DNA of 50,761 nt, taken from assembly GCA_947565865.1 (NCBI GenBank), contig CANOHT010000022.1, positions 1 through 50,761 of the forward strand, read 5' to 3'. The translations under genes and the position numbers were made by a program. This document shows, in pieces, positions 25,808 to 34,233 of the stretch; the first letter of the stretch is position 1; every line of letters begins with the position of its first letter. The notes beneath the pieces were generated by a model. The model made no database searches, had not been told where the DNA came from, and worked only from the letters and a program-made list of their open reading frames with translations. Source of the stretch: an uncultured Clostridia bacterium. GTDB taxonomy: Bacteria > Bacillota > Clostridia > Christensenellales > Aristaeellaceae.

Positions 25808-26632
25808 TCAGACGATGTCCCGGCACCAGCGCTCCAGCCAGGCATGGAGCAGCGACATCCACCGGGCAACGTCGGGCAGATCCACCCAGCCGCTTCCGCT
25901 GCGCACCAGGCGGTTGGCCAGGCTGAGGCCATGGCCGCCGGGCTGGAACAGATGGAATTCCACCGGAATGCGGTGCTCCGCCAGAGCGGAGGCCAGCAGC
26001 AGCGAGTTCTGCACCGGCACCGATCCGTCCTCAAATGTGTGCCACAGGAAGGTAGGCGGCACGGCGTCGGTGACGCGGTTTTCCAGGGAAAGACTGTCCT
26101 TCAGCTCCTCATAGCGGTCGCCCAGCAGGTATCGGAAGGAGCCGTCATGGGCATAGACGCCGGAGGTGATGACGGGATAGCACAGCACCATGCCCGTGGG
26201 CCGCAAAGCTTCCGGCGTCACGCCCAGCGCTTCGCTAAGCCATGGCTCCCGCCACATCTCGCCATAGCTGCACGCCAGATGGCCGCCGGCGGAAAAGCCC
26301 ATCACCGCGATATGGTCGCGGCTGATATGCCATTCCTCCGCCCGCTCCTTGAGGCAGGCCACCAGCTTGCCCAATTCCATCAGGGCGGTGGGATACCGCG
26401 ACGGGGCCACCGAGTAGCGCAGCACCACAGTGTGGTAACCCATGGCGCACAGGTTCAGCGCCACAAGCTCCGATTCCCGGTCAGAGGTCATTCGATAAGC
26501 CCCGCCGGGGCAGATCACGATCAAGGGGCGCAGACTGCCGGGCAGCTCGTCCGTATGGCCGATGATGTAGGTATCCGCGTGGGCCTCCGCCTGGGAGCCC
26601 TCCACCCGGATGTCGATGCGTTCATGCAGCAT
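25808..26632 (-). CDS. Alpha/beta-hydrolase esterase (acetyl-xylan-esterase-like)
   Basis: 274 residues. ICPGGAYRMTSDRE gives the oxyanion loop and GFSAGG holds the nucleophile S114. The acid and histidine lie near the C-terminus (QPGGHGLSLAN). The pattern is that of BD-FAE/AXE-type carbohydrate esterases. Start follows AAGGAGG with 11-base spacing. First gene of an operon with an SGNH esterase (34 bases downstream) and a NodB deacetylase, implying stepwise removal of acyl groups from a glycan. Confidence 0.85.
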   Translation of the reverse strand: MLHERIDIRVEGSQAEAHADTYIIGHTDELPGSLRPLIVICPGGAYRMTSDRESELVALNLCAMGYHTVVLRYSVAPSRYPTALMELGKLVACLKERAEEWHISRDHIAVMGFSAGGHLACSYGEMWREPWLSEALGVTPEALRPTGMVLCYPVITSGVYAHDGSFRYLLGDRYEELKDSLSLENRVTDAVPPTFLWHTFEDGSVPVQNSLLLASALAEHRIPVEFHLFQPGGHGLSLANRLVRSGSGWVDLPDVARWMSLLHAWLERWCRDIV

Positions 26633-26654
26633 GGGCGTTGGTTCCTCCTTGTTG

Positions 26655-27596
26655 GTGGGGGCGGAGGGATGTCCCCCTGCCCCGGAGTTGCGGGCCGCTG
26701 CCTGTTGCGAACAGGCAGGCTTCAAAGGTGCGCCTGTTTCTCGTTAGGGAACATGTTCCCCACAAAGTTGCGGGCCGAAGGTTTCCAAAGGGCAATCGGA
26801 AAGCCCTTTGGTCGCGCCGCAGCACGAAATGCCTAGCTGTGAGGTAAATCTCCTCTTGCAGGGCTACTGCTCATTTTTCGGTGAAAGTTTTCCTCTTTGC
26901 CTTCCTTCCTGGGAGAAGGCGTCGCGGCGGAACGCCGTGACGGATGAGGTGAAAACCTCGCAGCACACTGTTTTTATTCAAGAAATACATGTGCCCTTTG
27001 CAGGTCAGCGGGCAATTATGATTGTACTTTCTCTTCAGAGAAAGTACCAAAGAGGATTGGGGGCCGCCAAAGTTAACCTGTATGAGTGGCGATCCACCAT
27101 TCGGCATTGTCGCGGGAACGCTGACGCTGTCCCCACTCTGTGCCTCATTGGAACTGCGTACCGCTTCATCCGCCACTAGCGGCGCGGTACTTCGTTCCCC
27201 CACCCGTCGCTTAGCAAGACGCGCGCAGCCATAATCAGTCACCAGCTAACACCGCCTCGCAGGGGCGGTCAGCCCACTCCATCGGAGCAGGAGAGTGTCC
27301 AGCAGGCGGCGGGGTTTTCGTCTGCACGGCTTCGCTGTCTGGTTGTACATGGGACTGGTACAGGCGGAAACATGCTGGGCCTGGGATACTCCCCCGGGGA
27401 GGCGTCGGAGGGGCCTTGGCCCCGACTAACGAGAGCCAACGCTTGCGTTGGCCGAGTGTAGCCAGCGCAGGCGGCTGCCTGTGATGGCCGACTGACAAAA
27501 GGACCTCCTTACACGGTCGAACGACCAGGAGCGCAGCGACCAGTGAGGCCGTGCAAAACTCGTCGAAGTGGCAGTCGCCACTTCGGCGAAACCCCG
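26655..27596. repeat. Hairpin-rich gene-free island of about 940 bases
   Basis: No credible gene. A row of inverted repeats is visible: TGCCTGTT/AACAGGCA near 26700-26718, palindrome GGGAACATGTTCCC (26747-26760), CCAAAGGGC/GCCCTTTGG near 26784-26810, GCCTTC/GAAGGC (26899-26920) followed directly by GTCGCGGCG/CGCCGTGAC (26921-26941), GTACTTTCTC/GAGAAAGTAC (27024-27047), and CGAAGTGGC/GCCACTTCG (27564-27585). The last one lies just after the isomerase stop on the minus strand and may terminate that operon. The middle (27060-27540) is Arg/Pro-rich when translated and has no clear ribosome site. Confidence 0.6.
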
Positions 27597-27597
27597 C

Positions 27598-29085
27598 TTA
27601 GCCCCAGGGATTTTCCGTGGGATAGGGCAGGGACTTGGGCTGGTTGTAGGCGATGTCCTCCACACCCAGGTACTTGAACACCTCAAACAGCGCCTTCGCG
27701 CAGTGGGCAAAGGCCACGGCGCCGTGGTGCGGATAGCGCTTCTGCACCAGCACATGGCGGTAGAAGCGGCCCATGTCGCGGATGGCGAACACGCCGATGC
27801 CGCCGAAGGAGCGGGTGGCCACGTCCAGCACCTCGCCCTGGGCGATGTAGGAGCGCAGCTGGCCCTCGCTGTCGCACTGGAGGCGATAGAAGGTGATGGG
27901 GCTGGCCGCGATGTCGCCTTCCAGCGTGCCGCGGGAAATGTCAGGCTCGCTGCCGGCGGGCTCCAGCACACGGTGCTGAATCAGCTGATACTTCACCGCG
28001 CGGCTGGCGCACATCTTGCAGGAGGGCGTATTGCCGCAGTGGAAGCCCATGAAGGTATCGGTGAGGGCATAGTCATACTTGCCCTTGATGTCCTCGTCGT
28101 AGATGTACTGGGGCACGGAGTTGTTGATGTCCAGCAGGGTCACGGCGTCGCCGGTGACGCAGGCGCCGATGTACTCGCTCAGCGCGCCGTAGATGTCCAC
28201 CTCGCAGGAGACCGGGATACCGCGGGAAGCCAGGCGGGAGTTCACATAGCAGGGCTCAAAGCCGAACTGGGAGGGGAAGGCAGGCCAGCATTTGTCGGCA
28301 AAGGCCACATACTTGCGCGCGCCCTTGTGGTTCTCGGCCCAGTCCAGCAGGGTCAGCTCAAACTGCGCCATGCGCTCGTTCAGGTCAGGGTAGTAAGCGC
28401 CCTCGCCCATTTCCCTGGCCATGTCGGCACAGACTTCGGGAATGCGGGGATCGCCCGCATGCTCGCGATAGGACACCAGCAGATCCAGTTCGGAATTCTC
28501 CTCGATCTCCACGCCCAATTCGTACAGGCCCTTGATGGGCGCGTTGCAGGCGAAGAAGTCCTGGGGGCGGGGGCCGAAGGTGATGATCTTGAGGTTTTTC
28601 ACGCCGATGACGGCCCGGGCAATGGGGATGAACTCAACGATCTTGTCCGTCAGCTCGTCGGCGGTACCGACAGGATACTCGGGAATGTAGCCCTTCAGGC
28701 GACGCATGCCCAGGTTGTAGGAGCAGTTGAGCATGCCGCAGTAGGCGTCGCCGCGGCCGTTAATCATGTCGCCGTCGCCCTCGGCCGCCGCAATAAACAT
28801 GCAGGGGCCGTCAAAATACTTGGCGATGAGCGTCTCGGGGGTCTCGGGGCCGAAGTTGCCCAGGAACACCACCGCCGCATTGCACTCGTTGGCCTTGAGC
28901 TCCTCCACGGCCTTGAGCATGTCCTTCTCGTTTTCCACCGTGGTCTTGATTTCCACCAAGTCCAGCTGCTTCTGTCCGCAGCGGGCGGCGATGGCGGCGC
29001 GACGGCTCTCGCTCAGGGTGATGGGGAAGCAGTCGCGGGAAACGGCCACCAGGCCCAGCTTCACTACCGGGATGTTCTGCATCAT
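27598..29085 (-). CDS. L-fucose/L-arabinose isomerase family protein
   Basis: 495 residues resembling the fucose/arabinose isomerase superfamily, which converts aldoses to ketoses with Mn2+. Family-like stretches include VVFLGNFGPETPETLIAKYF in the N-terminal domain and DTFMGFHCGNTPSC in the C-terminal domain. The start at 29085 (MMQN) follows AAAGGAG by 11 bases; the frame continues upstream to 29124 without a ribosome site. It ends an operon with a DUF4867 protein and a xylulokinase-like kinase, so its product is probably phosphorylated by that kinase. The actual sugar is unknown. Confidence 0.85.
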   Translation of the reverse strand: MMQNIPVVKLGLVAVSRDCFPITLSESRRAAIAARCGQKQLDLVEIKTTVENEKDMLKAVEELKANECNAAVVFLGNFGPETPETLIAKYFDGPCMFIAAAEGDGDMINGRGDAYCGMLNCSYNLGMRRLKGYIPEYPVGTADELTDKIVEFIPIARAVIGVKNLKIITFGPRPQDFFACNAPIKGLYELGVEIEENSELDLLVSYREHAGDPRIPEVCADMAREMGEGAYYPDLNERMAQFELTLLDWAENHKGARKYVAFADKCWPAFPSQFGFEPCYVNSRLASRGIPVSCEVDIYGALSEYIGACVTGDAVTLLDINNSVPQYIYDEDIKGKYDYALTDTFMGFHCGNTPSCKMCASRAVKYQLIQHRVLEPAGSEPDISRGTLEGDIAASPITFYRLQCDSEGQLRSYIAQGEVLDVATRSFGGIGVFAIRDMGRFYRHVLVQKRYPHHGAVAFAHCAKALFEVFKYLGVEDIAYNQPKSLPYPTENPWG

Positions 29086-29173
29086 GGTCTTTCGCACTCC
29101 TTTAATATCGGTTGGTATACCCATGGGGAAGCCAGCCCGCCGGATGGCGGGGCGGGAACGCTAAGGGAAGGGG

Positions 29174-29806
29174 TCACAGCGCCCTGGCAATGTCAATGTT
29201 CTCCCCGGTGAGGGCGACCACCGCGCCCTCCTTGGCCTCGGGGCTGTCGGCATGGGCCAGGAGCCACTTGTTGCGGGCCCACAGCAGCCGGTCCGCCGCG
29301 TTGGCGCCACCCTGGGGCCGGTAATCGGTATTGGTGTTCTCCGGCAGGGCTACCATCACCCGGAAGCCCTTAGCGGGGTCGGCATGGCAGGGCGCGTAAT
29401 GCAGGGAGGTGGCGTACACCTCCACCAGCACGCCGGCAGGTACCTTGAAGGCCTTCACCGTGGCGGTATCCAGCTTGCCTTCCCGGATGTCGCTCTCAAG
29501 CCCCAGCAGGAGGATGAAGTCCTCCGTGCCCAGGTTGAACTCGCTGTCCCGGTGGTATTCCAGGCAGTTCAGCCGGGTGTTGTGGCCGTTGCACCAACCC
29601 AGCTGGAAGGGCATCCCGCCATACAGCGCCGTACCGACGGCCGCCGCCTCCGGGGCTGCGTGGAGCAGTTCCTCCCGGGGAACATAGCCGACGCCCTCGG
29701 GCAGAGGGGTCTTTTTCAGGGCCTCCAGCAGGCCCGCCATGGGATAACCCTCCACCACACGGCCATAGGGCCGGAAGGCCTCGGAATCAACAGACAGGAA
29801 CTCCAT
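29174..29806 (-). CDS. DUF4867 family protein, sugar-operon partner
   Basis: 210 residues resembling DUF4867, a cupin-like family found next to sugar isomerases and kinases. NGHNTRLNCLEYHRDSE carries several possible metal ligands (two His, Glu), and SLHYAPCHAD and GFRVMVALP lie downstream, an order typical of cupins and pentulose isomerase-like proteins. AGGAGG (29815-29820) places the start at 29806. It lies between kinase and isomerase genes; an epimerase, mutarotase or accessory role is plausible but unproven. Confidence 0.75.
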   Translation of the reverse strand: MEFLSVDSEAFRPYGRVVEGYPMAGLLEALKKTPLPEGVGYVPREELLHAAPEAAAVGTALYGGMPFQLGWCNGHNTRLNCLEYHRDSEFNLGTEDFILLLGLESDIREGKLDTATVKAFKVPAGVLVEVYATSLHYAPCHADPAKGFRVMVALPENTNTDYRPQGGANAADRLLWARNKWLLAHADSPEAKEGAVVALTGENIDIARAL

Positions 29807-29841
29807 GGGGCAAACCTCCTTTTTCATCGCAAGGCCCGCTT

Positions 29842-31365
29842 TTACAGCGCAGCCAGTGTCGCATAGCTGTCCTTCAGCGCCGGGTACAAGCTGCGGTACA
29901 GCTGGTAATAGGGCTCATAGGCCGCGCTCCGGGCCGTGTCGGGAAGCTGCGGCTCCCGGGCCTTCACCAGCCGCTGGCAGGCGGTGGGAATATCCGTATA
30001 CAGGCCTGCCGCCACCCCTGCCAGGATGGCCGCGCCCAAAGCCGGGCCCTCGGCGTTCTCCAGGGTCTGCACAGGCATCCCGAAGACATCCGCCATCATC
30101 TGCCGCCAGAAGGGACTCTTCGCGCCGCCGCCGCAGGCCAGCATGGTCTGAGGCGCCACGTTCATCCCCCGCAGGACATCCAGGTTCTGCCGCTGGGAAT
30201 AAACGACGCCCTCCATCACCGCGCGCAGAAGATCCTTGCGGGTGTGCATGGCGCTCAGGCCGATGAAGGCACCCCGTGCGCTGCTGTCCAGCAGGGGGCT
30301 GCGCTCACCCATCAGGTAGGGCAGGTAAATAAGGCGGTTGGCGCCGATGGGCGACTGAGCCGCCTGCTCGTTCATCAGCACATAAGGGTCGGCGTTCATC
30401 TCCGCCGCGGCCTGAATCTCCGCCTGACAGAAGGTATCCCGGTACCATTTCAGGGACAGCCCGGCAGACAGGGTGCAGCTCATCACCGTATAGGCCCCGG
30501 GCACCGCCGCGCAGAAGGTGTGAACCCGGCCCTCGGGGTCGATCTGAACGCTGTCGGAATGGGCAAACACCACGCCGCTGGTACCGATGGTGGCAAAGGC
30601 CTTGCCTGCCTGGGCCACACCTGTACCGATGGCGGCGGCCATGTTGTCAGCCGCGCCGGCAGCCACCACCGTGCCTTCCTTCAAGCCCGTGAGCGCCGCC
30701 GCCTGGGCGGTGACGGCCCCCGCCTTGTCGCAGCTTTCCAGCAGGGGGGGCAGCAGCGCGGGGTCGATGTCCAGCGCCGCCAGGATTTCCTCCGACCAGC
30801 GGCGGCCCGGAACGTCCAGCAGGTTAGTGCCGCTGGCGTCGGACATTTCCGCGTACAGTTCGCCCGTAAGCATATAGCGCACATAATCCTTGGGCAGAAG
30901 GATGTGACGCGCCCGGGCGTAAAGTTCCGGCTCATGCCTGCGCACCCACAGGATCTTGCCCGCTGTAAATCCCGTCAGCGCCGGATTGGCGGACAGCTGA
31001 ATCAGCCGCTCCCGGCCCACCCGCCGGGTGATCTCATCGCACTCGGCCTGGGTGCGCCCGTCGCACCACAAAATGGCGGGACGCAGCACCTGACCCGCCT
31101 TATCCAGCAGCACCAGGCCGTGCATCTGGCCGCTGATGCCCAGTCCCGCGATGTCGGCGGCGTCCACGCCGCTGTCCGCGATCACTGATCGAATGGTGCG
31201 CTGCGCCGCCATCCACCAGTCCTCGGGGCGCTGTTCCGCCCAGCCGTTGTGGGGCTGCAGCAGCGGGTATTCCACCGTGGCGCTGGCCACGGCATGGCCA
31301 TGGAGGTCAAACAGCACCGTTTTGGTGCCCGAAGTACCCAAGTCTATACCCAGCGTATAGGTCAT
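29842..31365 (-). CDS. xylB: Xylulokinase-like FGGY carbohydrate kinase
   Basis: 507 residues. IDLGTSGTKTVLFD is the FGGY-family phosphate motif; GISGQMHGLVLLD and ILWCDGRTQAE are typical of xylulokinases, and AGLSLKWYRD and a GGGAKSPFWRQMMADV segment follow in the C-terminal half. It phosphorylates a ketopentose, most likely D-xylulose or a similar sugar made by the operon isomerase. First gene of the operon, with a near-consensus promoter at 31404-31432. Confidence 0.88.
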   Translation of the reverse strand: MTYTLGIDLGTSGTKTVLFDLHGHAVASATVEYPLLQPHNGWAEQRPEDWWMAAQRTIRSVIADSGVDAADIAGLGISGQMHGLVLLDKAGQVLRPAILWCDGRTQAECDEITRRVGRERLIQLSANPALTGFTAGKILWVRRHEPELYARARHILLPKDYVRYMLTGELYAEMSDASGTNLLDVPGRRWSEEILAALDIDPALLPPLLESCDKAGAVTAQAAALTGLKEGTVVAAGAADNMAAAIGTGVAQAGKAFATIGTSGVVFAHSDSVQIDPEGRVHTFCAAVPGAYTVMSCTLSAGLSLKWYRDTFCQAEIQAAAEMNADPYVLMNEQAAQSPIGANRLIYLPYLMGERSPLLDSSARGAFIGLSAMHTRKDLLRAVMEGVVYSQRQNLDVLRGMNVAPQTMLACGGGAKSPFWRQMMADVFGMPVQTLENAEGPALGAAILAGVAAGLYTDIPTACQRLVKAREPQLPDTARSAAYEPYYQLYRSLYPALKDSYATLAAL

Positions 31366-31403
31366 CAGTATGCTCCTTTCACGTCGCTTCTCCCTTATGT
31401 ACA

Positions 31404-31432
31404 AGCATAGTGCGGATCGCTCGTTCTGTCAA
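31404..31432 (-). promoter_or_regulatory. Promoter of the sugar kinase-isomerase operon
   Basis: Minus strand -35 TTGACA (31427-31432) and -10 TATGCT (31404-31409), spacer 17. Confidence 0.7.
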
Positions 31433-31457
31433 GAGAAACCCTGCTGTTTTGCCAGGG

Positions 31458-32216
31458 TCATTTATCCCGCAGGGTCAGCTCCACCGGGCAGTGGTCGGAA
31501 CCCATGATTTCGGGATGGATGCAGGCCCCTGTCAGGCGTCCCTCCAGCGCCCGGGAAGCCAGGAAGTAGTCGATGCGCCATCCGGCGTTCTTTTCCCTGG
31601 CATGGAAGCGGTAGGACCACCAGCTGTACGCACCGACCTCATCGGGATGGAAATGCCGAAACGTGTCGATATAGCCGCTGTCCAGCAGCGCCGTCAGCTT
31701 ATCCCGCTCCTCCTGGGTGAAGCCCGCGTTGCGCACATTGGTCTTGGGGTTCTTCAGATCAATGGGCTGATGGGCCACGTTCAGGTCACCGCAGAGGATC
31801 ACGGGCTTCTCCGTCTCCAGGGCCAGGATGTACCGGCGGAAGGCGTCCTCCCAAGCCATGCGGTAGGGCAGGCGGGCCAGGCCGTCCTGGCTGTTGGGGG
31901 TGTAAACCGTCACCAGGTAGAAGTCCCCCAGATCAAGGGTGATGACCCGGCCCTCGGCGTCATGCTCGCTTTCACCGATGCCGCAGCGTACGCTGAGAGG
32001 TTCCCGCCGGGTGAAGACCGCCGTGCCCGAATAGCCCTTCTTTTCGGCATAGTTCCAATACTGGCAATAGCCCGGCAGGGGCAGGTCGATCTGCCCTGCC
32101 TGCAGCTTGGTCTCCTGAAGGCAGAAAACGTCGGCGTCCAGAATCTCAAAGGTCTCCATGAACCCCTTGCCCATCACCGCCCGCAGGCCGTTGACGTTCC
32201 ATGAGATCAGCTTCAT
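31458..32216 (-). CDS. xth: Exodeoxyribonuclease III
   Basis: 252-residue AP endonuclease/3'-5' exonuclease of base excision repair. SWNVNGLRA, CLQETK (metal glutamate), GDLNVAH, GWRIDYF and GSDHCPV are all present. Its start overlaps the stop of the FliB-like gene by four bases (ATGA), so the two are translationally coupled. Confidence 0.96.
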   Translation of the reverse strand: MKLISWNVNGLRAVMGKGFMETFEILDADVFCLQETKLQAGQIDLPLPGYCQYWNYAEKKGYSGTAVFTRREPLSVRCGIGESEHDAEGRVITLDLGDFYLVTVYTPNSQDGLARLPYRMAWEDAFRRYILALETEKPVILCGDLNVAHQPIDLKNPKTNVRNAGFTQEERDKLTALLDSGYIDTFRHFHPDEVGAYSWWSYRFHAREKNAGWRIDYFLASRALEGRLTGACIHPEIMGSDHCPVELTLRDK

Positions 32217-33151
32217 GGTACCCCTCCTTCATCCAGCGCGTCCAGGAACGCGCCCAGGTTTTCCTCGGAATACTCGATCTCGGCGGAGAACTGCCGCGCG
32301 ATGTCCACCAGTGTGTCAATACCGTCCGCGCCTGCCTGAGCAAACATGGCGGCTATCAGGCGATAGCCCTGCACCGTAAGCAGCACCCGGCCGGCGATGT
32401 CGCCGTCCTCCAAGGCGCCGGGAAGATGGCGGCACAAAAGCGCCGACAGCACCTGCTCCAAGGGGATGTCCCATCGCGGGCCCAGGCCTCGCCCTGGCGG
32501 CTGATCCCGCAGGGCCAGCAGGCGCGCCGTCCATGCCTCCTCCAGCCGTTCCAGCGTCAGGAGAAAGGCCGCCCAGTCCGCCATAGCGCCCCGGGGCAGC
32601 GGCAGCCCGCACCGGGCCAGCAGCCTGTCCGCCCGCAGGGCCAGGGGCTTCGTCCGATCCTGCGCCAGGGCCAGCAGCTCCGCACGCAGGGTCAGCAGCG
32701 CGTTTTCCTCCGGGGTCAGACCGGCCGCCTCGCCGTCATCCTCCAGGGTGACGATGCTAAGAGGCTCCTGGCGGGTCAGGGTCTGACGGGCGGCCGCCTC
32801 GCAGCACAGGCCCAGCCCCACCTCCGTCACGCCGGTATAAAAATGGCGATAGCGGGGATGATCGGCGCAAATCTGGCACAGCGCGCCCTCGCCCTCCGTC
32901 AGGATGATGTCGCACAGACCGTCCCCGTTCAGGAAGGGACAGCGCTCGTCCTCCGTCAGGCGGAAATGCGCGCTGCCGTCCTCCGCCGCGATACTCGCCT
33001 GAAGCCGCTGCCCCAGGGAACCCTTCATGGCGCGGTAACGCCGGAGGGACGCATCGTCAATGTCGATCTCCCAGCCCTGACAGCAGCTATGCTGGCACGC
33101 CCCCTGGATACAGGCGAAGTCGCGGTAATCCGCCGGGCCGATCAGCTTCAT
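32213..33151 (-). CDS. FliB-like (flagellin lysine-N-methylase) Cys-rich protein
   Basis: 312 residues. The N-terminal third carries the spacing of FliB-type and YkgJ-like metal-cluster proteins: C14, C19, C23-C24, C71, C80, C92, C95 and C116-C117. FliB methylates lysines of flagellin in Salmonella, but many Clostridia carry homologs without clear flagellar context, and no flagellar gene is seen here. It is first in a unit with exonuclease III and has a good promoter (33185-33213). A role other than flagellin methylation is quite possible. Confidence 0.75.
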   Translation of the reverse strand: MKLIGPADYRDFACIQGACQHSCCQGWEIDIDDASLRRYRAMKGSLGQRLQASIAAEDGSAHFRLTEDERCPFLNGDGLCDIILTEGEGALCQICADHPRYRHFYTGVTEVGLGLCCEAAARQTLTRQEPLSIVTLEDDGEAAGLTPEENALLTLRAELLALAQDRTKPLALRADRLLARCGLPLPRGAMADWAAFLLTLERLEEAWTARLLALRDQPPGRGLGPRWDIPLEQVLSALLCRHLPGALEDGDIAGRVLLTVQGYRLIAAMFAQAGADGIDTLVDIARQFSAEIEYSEENLGAFLDALDEGGVP

Positions 33152-33184
33152 GACAACCTTCCTCTACCATTTGCTTCCGGGATG

Positions 33185-33213
33185 ATTATACAGGATTCCG
33201 CCCCAAAATGCAA
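33185..33213 (-). promoter_or_regulatory. Promoter of the fliB-like/xth unit
   Basis: Minus strand -35 TTGCAT (33208-33213) and perfect -10 TATAAT (33185-33190), spacer 17. Confidence 0.75.
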
Positions 33214-33216
33214 TGA

Positions 33217-33250
33217 AAGCGGCCCGTTCCCAGGGGGAAAAGGCCGCGTA
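33217..33250 (-). terminator. Terminator after the CobW pair
   Basis: On the minus strand GCGGCC-TTTTCCC pairs with GGGAACG-GGCCGC, followed by a short T-run that leads into the next promoter. Confidence 0.6.
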
Positions 33251-33292
33251 AATTCGTGGAACAATCTATCATTTCGGATGACAGGCGTCCTA

Positions 33293-34222
33293 TCAATTAA
33301 AGGTAACGTACTGCTCCTTGGTGGGGTGGGCCGGCTCGCAGCGTACCTCGTGCATCATCACGATGGTCTCGCCGCCGCTTTCCATGACCCGGCACTGGGC
33401 AGTCAGCCTGATGAACTGCTTGGCGTTGGGCCTTTGCGTTCCCTGGCAGACCCAGCCAATCTTCCCCACGTCGTCCGCGCAGCAGGTCATGGCCAGGCGG
33501 CCGAAAAGATAGAAGCCCTTGGGCAGGCCCCGCTCGGGGAAGGGCTGGCCCACCAGCCGAACCGTCTTGCGGTCGTACCGCTGGGGGTGCTCCATGGCGT
33601 CCAGGTAAAAGACGCCGAAATCCTCCTCCGCGATGTCGATCACCGCGGCCTTCATATCATAGGGGAGATCCTCATCCGCCACGCCGTCCTCCGTTGTGCC
33701 GTCGAGGTTCTCAAAGATGATGTTCGTCCGGGCGTTGATGGCCTTCATCTGCCGCCGCCACTGGCTCTTGGGATGCTCGGGCCGGCAGCGGTTGACCAGA
33801 ATCAGATCCGCCTTTTTCATGGGATCGGTCATCATCTGACGCATATTGACCATGTAATTCTCGTAGGTGGTGGCGTCCACCATGGTGATAATCTGCGCCA
33901 CCCGCCACATGGCCGGCATCCCCGTGCCGCCCAGGTAGTCAATCCCCCACACCGTGTTGTATTCCAGAATGACCCGGTCGGGCTTGTATTGCTCGTCCAG
34001 CTCGATGAGCTTGCGGGCGGTAAACTCATCCTTGTCCTCCAGGGATACCAGCACGGAATCGGAATCGTTCAGCAGATCGCTATCGTATTCCTCCACGCCC
34101 TCCTCGCAGGAGATAATCAGGGAACGGATGCCGTCGGAAAAGCCCTGATCCTCCAGCATGGATTGTATCAGCTTGGTTTTGCCGCTCTCCAGAAAGCCCA
34201 TCACCAGGTAGACGGGCGTCAT
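33293..34222 (-). CDS. CobW/G3E-family GTPase, second of the pair
   Basis: 309 residues. The P-loop GFLESGKTK sits at residues 9-17. The usual GCxCC metal motif of the family is absent; a CEEGVEEYD stretch follows strand 2, and a Cys pair occurs in TCCADD near the C-terminal third. The start at 34222 has GAGGA upstream; an in-frame ATG at 34237 overlaps the preceding stop as ATGA and is the alternative. G3E proteins use GTP to deliver metals such as Zn, Co or Ni. Coupling to the His-rich partner suggests the two work together. Confidence 0.8.
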   Translation of the reverse strand: MTPVYLVMGFLESGKTKLIQSMLEDQGFSDGIRSLIISCEEGVEEYDSDLLNDSDSVLVSLEDKDEFTARKLIELDEQYKPDRVILEYNTVWGIDYLGGTGMPAMWRVAQIITMVDATTYENYMVNMRQMMTDPMKKADLILVNRCRPEHPKSQWRRQMKAINARTNIIFENLDGTTEDGVADEDLPYDMKAAVIDIAEEDFGVFYLDAMEHPQRYDRKTVRLVGQPFPERGLPKGFYLFGRLAMTCCADDVGKIGWVCQGTQRPNAKQFIRLTAQCRVMESGGETIVMMHEVRCEPAHPTKEQYVTFN

Positions 34223-34233
34223 CGGACGTTTCC

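Noticed and set aside
26747..26760. Palindrome GGGAACATGTTCCC as a LexA/SOS box
   Set aside because: The half-sites GAAC and GTTC are two bases apart rather than the four expected in Bacillota, and no SOS gene is adjacent.
27235..27498. Minus-strand 87-residue frame in the hairpin island
   Set aside because: Pro-rich, without ribosome site or fold signs; similar spurious frames are often called in repeat DNA of Clostridia.
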